A DNA stretch of 64,000 nucleotides from Cetobacterium_A somerae. GTDB taxonomy: Bacteria; Fusobacteriota; Fusobacteriia; Fusobacteriales; Fusobacteriaceae. A model generated the notes under the pieces. That model saw only the letters and a list, made by a program, of their open reading frames with translations. It did not search any database and was not told the origin of the DNA. The translations under genes and the position numbers were made by a program. The stretch is from the NCBI RefSeq assembly GCF_044784365.2, contig NZ_CP173062.2; one strand, written 5' to 3'. Every line of letters starts with the position of its first letter. The stretch's first letter is position 1. Positions 1 to 7,833 of this stretch are shown here, piece by piece.

Positions 1-210
1 ATACTTATAAACTTTTTCATCACCTTTAGGTGTTTTTATAAGAATATCAAAATTACCTTCAGATATTTCTGACATTTTTAAAATATCAAAATTATCAATA
101 TCTAACTCTTCAGATATATTATCTAAAAAATCATTTTCAATTTCAAATTCAAAATATTCATTATTATGTTCAATAACATAAAAAAAATCTACAAAATTAA
201 ATAGTTTCAT
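1..210 (-). CDS. Hypothetical protein, third gene of the par operon (partial)
   Basis: The first 70 codons of a minus-strand gene run off the left edge. The start ATG (208-210) is preceded by a GAAAGGAAT ribosome site. It lies 21 bp after the stop of the parB-like gene, so it is probably cotranscribed with parA-parB. The visible part is acidic, rich in Glu, Asp, Asn and Phe, with no signal peptide or membrane segment. I recognise no family; a replicon-maintenance role is suggested only by position. Confidence 0.6.
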   Translation of the reverse strand, partial: MKLFNFVDFFYVIEHNNEYFEFEIENDFLDNISEELDIDNFDILKMSEISEGNFDILIKTPKGDEKVYKY

Positions 211-231
211 AATTATTCCTTTCTTGATTAT

Positions 232-975
232 TTAGTTTAGTTTTTCAATTTCAATAAGTAAGCTTTTAATTTCTTTATTAAGAAGCTCGATTTTCTCGTA
301 TACTGTTTTTGCTTTATTTGAATCCAAAGTTGAAGATTCTACTTTATTTTCAATAAGAGTAGATATATTAGAGTTTAGTTTATTGAATAATTTTTCAATA
401 GAATCAAATTCAGAAACTTTAGGAGATTCATTTTTTAAAGTATTTTTGAGAATAATATATTCTTTTCTAGTTTTTATTTGCTTATTTAAAACGGCATTAA
501 TCAAATCTTTATTTGCATTAGGAGCAGAAATTTCATAAGTTAGTGATAAAGGAAGAGTTTCAAAATAAAATTGATCTTCTGATGTAAGACAATTATTTTT
601 TATAAATTTAAAACGATTTATTAATCTTTCTGCACTTTTTTTACCAATTTTCATATGCTCTAACCAAATTGAAAAAGTTCCATTTTTATGATTTGCATAT
701 TTTTCATTTGCTTCATTTAGTATTTCCCCAGCTTTAGTATGATAATTACTCTTAGCTAAGTTTAAAAGAGATTCATATTTTAATAAATCATTTTTCATTT
801 CTAAATCTTGTATATCTTCATAGTTAAATAAAACTTCATTATCAGGTAGAAAATCTTTTTCAATAACAGTTATTTCAAACTCTTTAGATTCAATATTTTG
901 TTTAACTGGAGATTCTTTTTTTTTGAAAGAGTCTTGTTTTAATCTATCCAAAACATTAATTTTTTTATTAATCAT
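232..975 (-). CDS. ParB-like partition partner / DUF3102-like DNA-binding protein
   Basis: A 247-residue protein following parA. I chose the ATG at 973-975 because it overlaps the parA stop by 8 bases and has GGGGGA just upstream; the longer reading frame would run far into parA. The classic N-terminal ParB box is not visible. The middle (about residues 75-120) has a stretch typical of DUF3102/plasmid partition proteins: an ...AGEILNEANEKY... helix, then a GTFSIWLEHMKIGKKSAER segment resembling a helix-turn-helix. The C-terminus is predicted coiled coil (ELLNKEIKSLLIEIEKLN), suiting dimerisation. It probably binds the repeats at 1782-1967. The role is inferred from context. Confidence 0.65.
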   Translation of the reverse strand: MINKKINVLDRLKQDSFKKKESPVKQNIESKEFEITVIEKDFLPDNEVLFNYEDIQDLEMKNDLLKYESLLNLAKSNYHTKAGEILNEANEKYANHKNGTFSIWLEHMKIGKKSAERLINRFKFIKNNCLTSEDQFYFETLPLSLTYEISAPNANKDLINAVLNKQIKTRKEYIILKNTLKNESPKVSEFDSIEKLFNKLNSNISTLIENKVESSTLDSNKAKTVYEKIELLNKEIKSLLIEIEKLN

Positions 976-1684
976 TAATAATTCCCCCAATAATTTCACC
1001 ATATAAACTTTGTAATTCTTCAGCTTTTTTAGATTGAGTTTCCCAGATTGTTTTACCTTTTTCTGAAAGTTGTTCTTCAATAACACTTTCTGGAATAGGA
1101 TTTGTTAATGTAACACCTGTATCATTAAAAAAGTTAGATAAATTTTGGAAATATTCTCTTGAGATTTTAGTATTTCTATATAAATTAGGAACGATTTGAG
1201 TTATTTTATTTCCTTCAGCTTTTTCTATTAATCTTGTAATACCAGCAGTACTTAACTTATCAAGTTTAATAGGAACAATAATTTCATCAGTAATTTCTAA
1301 AATAATATCATTAAGTACATTAAAAACAGGAGCACAATCAACAATTATAAAATCATAATTATCTTTTAATGAATTAAAAGCATTTCTGATTTTACTTTTT
1401 AAATTTATTCCAAAAATATCTGTTTCAACAGGAAAATAGTCTAGATTTTCTCTGATTTTTATTTTTATTTCTTCACCATTTTGAACAAAAGATTTAAAAC
1501 CTTTACCACCTTCAAACCACCCACCTAAAAGTATTAAGCTATCATTTTGTGCATCTGAAGTAATTAGGGCAGTTTTAAAGTCTAACATAGCAAGACCATG
1601 TGCAATATTTTTTGATAAAGTTGATTTTCCAACTCCACCTTTGTTATTTTTTATAGTTATTATTTTCCCCATTATTAACGCCAC
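968..1684 (-). CDS. parA: ParA-family partition ATPase
   Basis: A 238-residue MinD/ParA ATPase. It shows the deviant Walker A motif KGGVGKST near residues 15-22 (signature Lys at the start) and a Walker B-like FIIVDCAP around residue 112. Such proteins pull or position ParB-bound DNA during segregation. The start is uncertain: GTG at 1684 or ATG at 1672 (MGKIITIKNNKGG). The strong AGGAGG at about 1705-1712 is some 20 bases or more from either, and no other in-frame start lies between. It overlaps parB by 8 bp and has a good promoter inside a hairpin (1726-1787), which suggests autoregulation. Confidence 0.88.
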   Translation of the reverse strand: MALIMGKIITIKNNKGGVGKSTLSKNIAHGLAMLDFKTALITSDAQNDSLILLGGWFEGGKGFKSFVQNGEEIKIKIRENLDYFPVETDIFGINLKSKIRNAFNSLKDNYDFIIVDCAPVFNVLNDIILEITDEIIVPIKLDKLSTAGITRLIEKAEGNKITQIVPNLYRNTKISREYFQNLSNFFNDTGVTLTNPIPESVIEEQLSEKGKTIWETQSKKAEELQSLYGEIIGGIIND

Positions 1685-1725
1685 TAAAAGAAGTAACGCT
1701 TTTCACCTCCTTTTTTAATAATTAT

Positions 1726-1754
1726 AGTATAATTTAAAAATGGAAAATAATCAA
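1726..1754 (-). promoter_or_regulatory. parA promoter
   Basis: Read on the minus strand, TTGATT (1749-1754) and TATACT (1726-1731) are separated by exactly 17 bases, upstream of parA. The -35 box overlaps the left arm of the inverted repeat at 1753-1787, so a protein on that repeat or on the adjacent parS-like array would compete with RNA polymerase. Confidence 0.75.
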
Positions 1755-1787
1755 TTTTTTTATCCATATTTTATGGATAAAAAAATT
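1753..1787. repeat. Perfect 16-bp inverted repeat in the parA control region
   Basis: Arms of 16 bases containing TATCCATA / TATGGATA, with a 3-base loop, lie directly between the parA promoter and the six direct repeats. The A/T-flanked stem could work as a terminator in either direction or as an operator. Its overlap with the parA -35 box favours an operator. Confidence 0.7.
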
Positions 1788-1967
1788 AAAACACGACAAA
1801 TTGTCGCAATAAAATTAAAACACGACAAATTGTCGCAATAAAATTAAAACACGACAAATTGTCGCAATAAAATTAAAACACGACAAATTGTCGCAATAAA
1901 ATTAAAACACGACAAATTGTCGCAATAAAATTAAAACACGACAAATTGTCGCAATAAAATTAAACAT
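1782..1967. repeat. Six 29-bp direct repeats with palindromic core (parS/centromere or iteron array)
   Basis: Six essentially identical tandem units of exactly 29 bp. Each carries the 13-bp palindrome CGACAAATTGTCG, at 1794, 1823, 1852, 1881, 1910 and 1939, separated by a constant AT-rich 16-mer. Palindromic sites in fixed-period arrays next to parAB are typical of plasmid centromeres. An iteron origin is the alternative, but no rep gene is visible. The rightmost copy lies just upstream of the -10 box (TATAAT, 1972-1977) of the next gene. Confidence 0.85.
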
Positions 1968-2002
1968 ATGTTATAATAGAAATAAAAAAAGAGGTAATTA
2001 TA

Positions 2003-2872
2003 ATGAAATTTAAAGTAACTGAAAAAAGTGAATTGATGAATTTTTTAATAGATAATTTATCAAAACAAAGTAAAAATAATATAAAAACACTTTTATCAAA
2101 AGAACAAGTTGGAGTAAATGGAAAAATAGAAAGACAATTTAATTTAATTTTAAGTCCTGGAGACGAAGTTACAATAAATTGGAATAAAAATAGAAACGAT
2201 AAAACACCAAAAGGAATAAAAATTTTATTTGAAGATAATGATATAGTTGTAATAGAAAAAGAAGAAGGATTATTATCAATATCAACAGATAAAAAAAGTA
2301 ATGAAAGAACTGCATATAAACTTTTAATGGATTATATGAAATCAAAGGATAAGAAGGAAAGAATATTTATTGTTCATAGATTAGATAAAGATACATCAGG
2401 TGTAATGATTTTTGCTAAATCAGAAAAAATTAAAACAGAACTTCAAGATAATTGGGATACTCTTGTTTTAGAAAGAGAGTATGCAGTTATAGTTGAAGGT
2501 GTTGTTAAAGAGAAAAAAGGACAAATTAAATCATACCTAAAAGACAATAAAGCCTTTGTAACTTATTCAGTAAAAGATGATAAAACTGGTGGAAAATTAG
2601 CGATTACAAATTATAAAGTTGAAAAAGTAAAAGGGAAATATACATATTTAAAAGCTTCTTTAGAAACTGGAAGAAAAAATCAAATCAGAGTGCATATGAG
2701 TGATATAGGTCACCCGGTAGTTGGTGATAAAAAGTATGGAGCACAAACAAACATTCTAAAAAGACTAGGACTACATGCGTATACATTAAAAATAAAGCAT
2801 CCTGTAACAAACAAAGAGATGAGTTTTGTATCACCAACTCCAAAAGAGTTTGCTAGAATTATAGGAGAGTAA
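2003..2872 (+). CDS. RluA/RluD-family 23S rRNA/tRNA pseudouridine synthase
   Basis: This 289-residue protein isomerises uridine to pseudouridine in structured RNA. Residues 1-60 look like the S4-type RNA-binding domain. The catalytic motif HRLDKDTSG starts near residue 125, the Asp of HRLD being the family nucleophile. The C-terminal ETGRKNQIRVHM segment is also diagnostic. It has a GAGGT ribosome site 9 bases before the ATG. The stop is one base before the NUDIX gene, so the two form a small operon. Which RluA subfamily and target site cannot be told from sequence alone. Confidence 0.92.
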   Translation: MKFKVTEKSELMNFLIDNLSKQSKNNIKTLLSKEQVGVNGKIERQFNLILSPGDEVTINWNKNRNDKTPKGIKILFEDNDIVVIEKEEGLLSISTDKKSNERTAYKLLMDYMKSKDKKERIFIVHRLDKDTSGVMIFAKSEKIKTELQDNWDTLVLEREYAVIVEGVVKEKKGQIKSYLKDNKAFVTYSVKDDKTGGKLAITNYKVEKVKGKYTYLKASLETGRKNQIRVHMSDIGHPVVGDKKYGAQTNILKRLGLHAYTLKIKHPVTNKEMSFVSPTPKEFARIIGE

Positions 2873-2873
2873 T

Positions 2874-3383
2874 ATGAAAATAAACGATTTAAGATTTTTA
2901 AAAGTGAAAATAGAGAAGCATCCAACAAGAGATATTCAATTAGAGTTTTTAGATAAACCTAATGCTATTGCAGCTTTAATTTTGAATTTTAAAGAGGATA
3001 AAGTTTTATTAGTAGAACAATATAGACCAGGAGTTTCTAGTAAACTTTTAGAAATACCAGCAGGAATAATTGAAAACAACGAAAATCCAATAGAAACTTT
3101 AGCAAGAGAAGTTAGAGAAGAAACAGGATATATGTTTGAAAGTTTCGAAGTTATATATGCTCCTAAAATTCCATTAATTCTTTCTCCAGGATACACTTCT
3201 GAAGAGTTATATGTATATATATTAAAGCTAAAAACAGAAAAAGAAAAAACTTATGAAAAACAATTAGATGAAGGTGAAGATTTAGAAGTGGTGTGGGAAA
3301 ATCTTGAAAAAGTAGAAAATATAACAAATGATTTTAAAACACACTATGCAATAACATTGTATAAAAATTTAATAAAGAAATAA
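2874..3383 (+). CDS. NUDIX hydrolase, ADP-ribose pyrophosphatase type
   Basis: A 169-residue protein with a full NUDIX box at residues 64-86, including REVREETGY; the glutamates bind metal and activate water. The preceding VEQYRPG and LLEIPAG motifs are typical of the ADP-sugar (ADP-ribose) pyrophosphatase branch, which splits ADP-ribose to AMP and ribose-5-phosphate. It is translated right after the pseudouridine synthase (one-base gap), with its ribosome site GGAGAG inside that gene. A strong hairpin terminator follows. Confidence 0.9.
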   Translation: MKINDLRFLKVKIEKHPTRDIQLEFLDKPNAIAALILNFKEDKVLLVEQYRPGVSSKLLEIPAGIIENNENPIETLAREVREETGYMFESFEVIYAPKIPLILSPGYTSEELYVYILKLKTEKEKTYEKQLDEGEDLEVVWENLEKVENITNDFKTHYAITLYKNLIKK

Positions 3384-3427
3384 AAAACATCAAAGGTAAT
3401 ATAATAAAATTACCTTTGATGTTTTTT
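3382..3427. terminator. Bidirectional intrinsic terminator
   Basis: A 19-bp inverted repeat (arms 3382-3400 and 3409-3427; core CATCAAAGGTAAT) with A- and T-runs at its outer ends. It separates two convergent genes, the NUDIX hydrolase and the MocR-type regulator, and can terminate both. Confidence 0.9.
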
Positions 3428-4826
3428 ATATATCTAAATTTATAAAAAATTCAATAGTTTCTTTTAGAAGAGAAATACCATTAGTTATATCTTTTTTAGT
3501 GATTCTAGAAAAATTTAATTTTATGAAATTGTCAAAACCATAGTTACTACCAGGAACTATTCCAACATTATTAATTAATAATTTATTATAAACACTTAGA
3601 GAAGAAATATTTTTTGGTAATTTTATCCAAATAGAGCAACCACCAGATGGAATTATAAAACTAATATTTGGAATTTTTTTGAGTTCTTCTACAATAGAAT
3701 CTTGGATAAGTTTAAAATTTTTTCGACAAAGATTCATATGTTTTTCAATTAATCCTTTTTCTAAAAGAAGAGCAAATGATTTTTGATATAAAGTAGAGGT
3801 ACTAGAATCAGATAGTATTTTGTTATTTAAAAAAGGTGTTAAAAGTTTTTGAGGAACGAGAATAAATCCTAATCTAAATCCAGGCATAAATATTTTAGAA
3901 AAACTTTTAATGTAAATAACACGATCATCTACATCTAATACTTTTAAAGGTATAGGTGCCCTATCGGAATAATATAAATCAGAGGCAGAATCATCTTCAA
4001 TTATATAAAAGTCAAATTCCTTTGAAAGTTCTAAAAGTTGTAATCTTTTTTTTTGAGAAATATTAACACCAGTAGGCGTTTGAAAATTGGCCATAAGATA
4101 AATAAATTTTATCTTAGTTTCTAAAAGTAATTGTTTTAATTGAGAAATATTAAGACCATCGTTTTCGACATCAATAGGGTGTATAATAAAATCTTGATTT
4201 TTAAAAGACTTTAAAGCACCTAAGTAAGTTGGGTTTTCAATGGCTATATGAGCCTTAGAAAAACCTAAAGTTTTAGAAATTAAATCTATTCCTTGTTGTG
4301 CTCCTGAAAGTATATGAATATTTTCGGTATTACACATAATTTCTAGGTTAATTAAAGAATTTTTGATGGATTCTCGTAGTTCAAAACTTCCAAAAGGGCC
4401 CTCATTAATTAATGCAAGTTCTTGATCTCTATCCAAGATATAGTTAATAGCATATTTAATATCGTTAACTGGAAGATAACTATAATTAGGTGTAGAATTT
4501 ATAAAATCAATTTTTAAAGTTTTTATTATACTAAAATTATCATCATTTTCTAAATTTAAAGAAGAGATGTTTTTTTCAGAAAAAATATTTTTATTAATAA
4601 AAACACCACTTCCTTTAATAGTTTTTACATAGTTAATTTTTTCTAATTCTAAATAAGATTTTGCGACAGTATTAGAACTAATATTTAAAAAATTAGCTAC
4701 TTTTCTAATTGAGGGAAGTTTATAGGAAATTTCTCTTTTTTCAATCTTATCTTTTAAAAAGATATAAAGAGGAATATATATAAAATTTTCATTTTCAACT
4801 TTAAAGTTTTTAAAAAGAATATTCAT
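3426..4826 (-). CDS. MocR/PdxR-type transcription regulator (GntR helix-turn-helix fused to aminotransferase fold)
   Basis: I place the start at the ATG 4824-4826 (MNILFKNFK), 5 bases after a perfect AGGAGG, giving 466 residues. The N-terminus (about 1-70) is a GntR winged helix with the typical LPSIRKVANFLNISSNTV helix-turn-helix. The rest is a class I aminotransferase fold with the PLP-binding Lys (K311, in SFSKIF) and the IIEDDSASDLYY motif. Such proteins sense PLP or amino acids and often control the divergent gene, here an ABC solute-binding protein. The ligand is unknown. Confidence 0.88.
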   Translation of the reverse strand: MNILFKNFKVENENFIYIPLYIFLKDKIEKREISYKLPSIRKVANFLNISSNTVAKSYLELEKINYVKTIKGSGVFINKNIFSEKNISSLNLENDDNFSIIKTLKIDFINSTPNYSYLPVNDIKYAINYILDRDQELALINEGPFGSFELRESIKNSLINLEIMCNTENIHILSGAQQGIDLISKTLGFSKAHIAIENPTYLGALKSFKNQDFIIHPIDVENDGLNISQLKQLLLETKIKFIYLMANFQTPTGVNISQKKRLQLLELSKEFDFYIIEDDSASDLYYSDRAPIPLKVLDVDDRVIYIKSFSKIFMPGFRLGFILVPQKLLTPFLNNKILSDSSTSTLYQKSFALLLEKGLIEKHMNLCRKNFKLIQDSIVEELKKIPNISFIIPSGGCSIWIKLPKNISSLSVYNKLLINNVGIVPGSNYGFDNFIKLNFSRITKKDITNGISLLKETIEFFINLDI

Positions 4827-4867
4827 TGAGCCTCCTAAAGTGTAGTAATACAATTTGAGATATTATT

Positions 4868-4896
4868 TTGAAAAAAATAAATAAATATGTCATACT
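4868..4896 (+). promoter_or_regulatory. Putative promoter of the solute-binding protein
   Basis: TTGAAA (4868-4873), 17-base spacer, CATACT (4891-4896), in the short divergent region between the MocR-type gene and the solute-binding gene. It is a moderate match to sigma-70 consensus. Confidence 0.5.
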
Positions 4897-4930
4897 GATA
4901 AAAGTATAGCATAAATAGAAGGGGGATAAA

Positions 4931-6388
4931 ATGAAAAGTTTTTTAAAAATATGTACTATATTTATTTTGTTATTAAATACAGTATTAGGAAATCCAGAAA
5001 AAAAAATTGTGAAAATAGGGTTAGGTTATAGTGGGAGATCATATGATCCACATAAACATACAGATAGTTCTACCTTAGCTATAACTAAGCAAATTTACAA
5101 TAATTTATTTATTCTTGATAATGAAAATGAAGTAAAAGGTGAATTAATAGAAAATTATTCAATAAAAAATAATACAATAGAAATGGACTTAAAAAGAGGT
5201 ATTTTATTTCAAGATGGTGAAGAATTAAACTCTGAAATTGTAAAAAAGAGTTTAGAAAGAAATAAGAGTATACCTGTTACTAAGGTATTGGTCGATCCTA
5301 TTGAAAAACTAGAAGTTATAGATAAATATAAATTAAGAATAATATGTACAACAAATGTGGACATATTATTACATAATTTAACTCATTCATCTATGGCAAT
5401 AGTCAAAGAGGATAAGAATAAAAAACTAGTTGGAACAGGAGCATTTAAACTTTTAGAATGGGGAACTGGACAAAAAGTAATTTTAGAAAAAAATGATAAT
5501 TACTTCAAGGGAAGTCCGAAGATAGATATATTAGAATTTTTAACGATTCCAGAAGCACCTAATAGATATATAGCGTTAGAAACAAATGAAATACAAATAG
5601 CATATGATATATCATCTATAGATGTAAAAGCTTTTAAAAATTCAAAAGATTTAGAAATATTAAACAAATTATCTTATGGAACAGATTTTTTATCCATTAA
5701 CACTGAGAAAGCTCCATTAAATGATAAAAGACTAAGACAAGCAATAAGTTATGCAATAGATAAAGATTCTATGAATGAAGTTATATTTGAAAATACATCA
5801 AAAGTGGCCAATTCTATAATAACTCCAAATACTTTTGGATATTCAAATAAAGAAGAAAAAAAATATAATTTAGAAAAAGCAAAAAAAATAATGAAGGACT
5901 ATAAAACTCCGATAGAAATAGAACTATGGATATATGAAGATACAAGTAAATATCAAATGGCTCAAATAATACAAGCAAATTTAAAAGAGATTGGAATTGA
6001 TGTAAAAATTCAAACATTGGAATTATCATCTTTTTTACAATTAACAGCTCAAGGAAAGCATAATGCTTTAATAGGACTTTGGTATACAAGTACAGGAGAT
6101 GCAGATTATGGATATTATCCGTTACTTCATAACAATTCTAGAGGTGGAGTTGGAAATAGAAGTTTTTATAATAATCAAAGAGTAAATACATTATTAGATG
6201 AAGCAAGAAAAGAACCAGTAAAAGAGAAAAGAAAAGAAAAATATGAAGAGATACAAGAGATTATTTTAGATGAAAATCCGATAATACCAATAGTTTATAA
6301 AACATATAATATAGGAATAAATAAAAATATAAAAGGTTTTAAATTTAACCCAAATGGAAATCATATATTAGAAAATATTGAATATTAA
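4931..6388 (+). CDS. ABC transporter solute-binding protein, family 5 (peptide/nickel type)
   Basis: A 485-residue extracytoplasmic binding protein. Residues 1-20 are a signal peptide (basic MKSFLK, hydrophobic IFILLLNTVLG). The SBP_bac_5 fold is evident from the YDPHKHTDSSTLAITKQIYN opening, LVGTGAFKLLEW in the middle, and the RLRQAISYAIDKD segment. Such proteins deliver oligopeptides, nickel chelates or similar ligands to a Dpp/Opp/Nik permease. No permease or ATPase gene is adjacent, so it is an orphan that must use a transporter encoded elsewhere. It is probably regulated by the divergent MocR-type protein. The ribosome site is AAGGGGGAT. Confidence 0.88.
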   Translation: MKSFLKICTIFILLLNTVLGNPEKKIVKIGLGYSGRSYDPHKHTDSSTLAITKQIYNNLFILDNENEVKGELIENYSIKNNTIEMDLKRGILFQDGEELNSEIVKKSLERNKSIPVTKVLVDPIEKLEVIDKYKLRIICTTNVDILLHNLTHSSMAIVKEDKNKKLVGTGAFKLLEWGTGQKVILEKNDNYFKGSPKIDILEFLTIPEAPNRYIALETNEIQIAYDISSIDVKAFKNSKDLEILNKLSYGTDFLSINTEKAPLNDKRLRQAISYAIDKDSMNEVIFENTSKVANSIITPNTFGYSNKEEKKYNLEKAKKIMKDYKTPIEIELWIYEDTSKYQMAQIIQANLKEIGIDVKIQTLELSSFLQLTAQGKHNALIGLWYTSTGDADYGYYPLLHNNSRGGVGNRSFYNNQRVNTLLDEARKEPVKEKRKEKYEEIQEIILDENPIIPIVYKTYNIGINKNIKGFKFNPNGNHILENIEY

Positions 6389-6391
6389 AGT

Positions 6392-6417
6392 AAAGAGGAG
6401 AATTTCTCCTCTTTTTT
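6392..6417 (+). terminator. Intrinsic terminator after the solute-binding gene
   Basis: The stem AAAGAGGAG/CTCCTCTTT around a short AATT loop is followed by seven T residues, just after the stop codon. Confidence 0.9.
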
Positions 6418-6456
6418 TGTTATAATATATTATATAAAATGGGAGGTATAGGATAA

Positions 6457-7245
6457 ATGATAAAATCGGTAGCATTAGATTTAGATGGAACTTTACTAAA
6501 TTCTAAAAAAGAGATTAGCAATCAAAATATATCTATTCTAAGAGAGTTATATAAAAAAGGAGTAGAGATTTTTATAGTTACAGGAAGATCGTACAGTGCA
6601 ACAAAAGAAATTTTAAAAAAATTAGAGTTACCAATTATAGTAATTTGTTATAATGGTGCAAAAGTTATAGATACAAAAAATGAGAGTATTTTATTAGAAG
6701 AACCACTTTCAGAAGATATAGTTAAAGTATTGATAGAAATTTCTAGAAAAAATAATATTCATTTAAATTTATATCAAGATGAAAATTGGTTTGTTGAAGA
6801 TAAAAAAAATTGGCAAACAGAATATTACAAAAATAATATAGGAATAGATGCAGTTGAAAAAAACTTTAATAATTTTACAAGTTTATTAATGACAAAAGCA
6901 TTATTTATAGATGAACGATGTAATTTAGAAAAAATAGAAAAAGAAATTAAAGAGAAACTAAGAGATATAGTGCATTTAACATATTCACAAGAGAGATATT
7001 TAGAAATTTTAAATAAAAAAGTTAATAAGGGAAAAAGTTTAGAAAAAATCTTACAATTAAAGAATCTAACTTTAGATACGTGTGTTGCCTTCGGAGATGC
7101 AAACAATGACAAAGAAATGCTAGAAATGGTTGGATATGGAGTTGTTATGAAAAATGGAGAAGAAGATTTAAAAAAAGATGCAAAATATTTAACAGATTCA
7201 AATGATAATGATGGAGTGTACAAATTTTTAGTACAAAAAATATGA
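6457..7245 (+). CDS. HAD-superfamily Cof-type phosphatase
   Basis: A 262-residue HAD hydrolase of the Cof (IIB) subfamily, which dephosphorylates sugar phosphates, FMN or related metabolites. Motif I is DLDGTLL (nucleophile D8, acid/base D10), motif II is VTGR, motif III is the Lys region around NKKVNKGKSL, and motif IV is GDANNDKEM. It is of typical length for the family. The ribosome site GGGAGG precedes the ATG. It stands alone between two terminators. Substrate cannot be predicted reliably within this promiscuous group. Confidence 0.9.
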   Translation: MIKSVALDLDGTLLNSKKEISNQNISILRELYKKGVEIFIVTGRSYSATKEILKKLELPIIVICYNGAKVIDTKNESILLEEPLSEDIVKVLIEISRKNNIHLNLYQDENWFVEDKKNWQTEYYKNNIGIDAVEKNFNNFTSLLMTKALFIDERCNLEKIEKEIKEKLRDIVHLTYSQERYLEILNKKVNKGKSLEKILQLKNLTLDTCVAFGDANNDKEMLEMVGYGVVMKNGEEDLKKDAKYLTDSNDNDGVYKFLVQKI

Positions 7246-7273
7246 AAAAGTGGGATATTTCCCACTTTTTTTA
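7245..7273. terminator. Bidirectional intrinsic terminator
   Basis: AAAAAGTGGGA (7245-7255) pairs with TCCCACTTTTT (7260-7270) around a TATT loop, between the HAD gene and the convergent hypothetical gene. Confidence 0.9.
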
Positions 7274-7681
7274 TAAATCTTCTGAAATAGCCCAAGATAT
7301 TTGATCTTTCATTTGAGCAAAGTTTTTTAAATATTTTAACTCAACCATTTCACCAAAAAGTTTTAATTGAAAGTTTCCAATTAAACTTAGATTTTCTTTA
7401 AGATCAACGCTTCTTCTTCCATAAGTAAGACCTCTTTTTTCAACATCGTCACCAATACGAACTAAAAGCATACCTTTGTTAAAACCTAAAATTTCAACTT
7501 CTCTTACTCTATCGTAAAATTCACCTTCAATTCTTCTTTCTTTTCTAGCTTCAGCATTCACTCTTTTGTTTTCAGCTCTTCTTCTATCTTCTTTAGCTTT
7601 AACAATTCTTTTTGCTTTTTTCATATTTTTTAGTTCATTATATTCTGTACCTTTTGGTTTAGTTTTACTAATAATTTTCAT
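7271..7681 (-). CDS. Hypothetical protein with very basic N-terminal half
   Basis: The start is placed at ATG 7679-7681 (MKIISKTKPKG), which has GGAGAG 5 bases upstream, giving 136 residues. Residues 1-60 are extremely Lys/Arg/Glu-rich and probably one long helix (KAKRIVKAKEDRRRAENKR). Residues 65-136 look like a small folded domain (VEILGFNKGMLLVRIGDD). No signal peptide or membrane segment. I do not recognise the family. The charge pattern suggests an RNA- or ribosome-associated protein, but that is a guess. Confidence 0.7.
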   Translation of the reverse strand: MKIISKTKPKGTEYNELKNMKKAKRIVKAKEDRRRAENKRVNAEARKERRIEGEFYDRVREVEILGFNKGMLLVRIGDDVEKRGLTYGRRSVDLKENLSLIGNFQLKLFGEMVELKYLKNFAQMKDQISWAISEDL

Positions 7682-7762
7682 AAACTCTCCTTTCAAACTT
7701 TCTTTTATCATAATATTATAAAGGCTTTTACACTTTTTTACAAGAATAATTAAAAAAAATAT

Positions 7763-7818
7763 TTGACAAATACCAAAAAATGTTATATTAATTTATTAAC
7801 GAACATGTTCACGAGAAC
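7763..7818 (+). promoter_or_regulatory. Promoter and palindromic operator of the sialic-acid operon
   Basis: TTGACA (7763-7768) is followed by a TATATTAA -10 region (7784-7791). Just downstream lie two overlapping palindromes: GAACATGTTC (7801-7810) and GTTC-ACGA-GAAC (7807-7818). They sit between the promoter and the LacI-type gene, the expected place for autoregulation by that repressor. Confidence 0.65.
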
Positions 7819-7833
7819 AAAGGTAGGTGTAAA

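Noticed and set aside
1782..1967. CRISPR array
   Set aside because: The 29-bp period suits a CRISPR repeat length, but units abut with no variable spacers and each holds a palindrome. No cas genes are present, so a centromere/iteron array fits better.
6825..7295. Long antisense frame opposite the HAD phosphatase
   Set aside because: It is fully inside a well-supported gene on the other strand and has Ser/Phe-rich, shadow-like composition.
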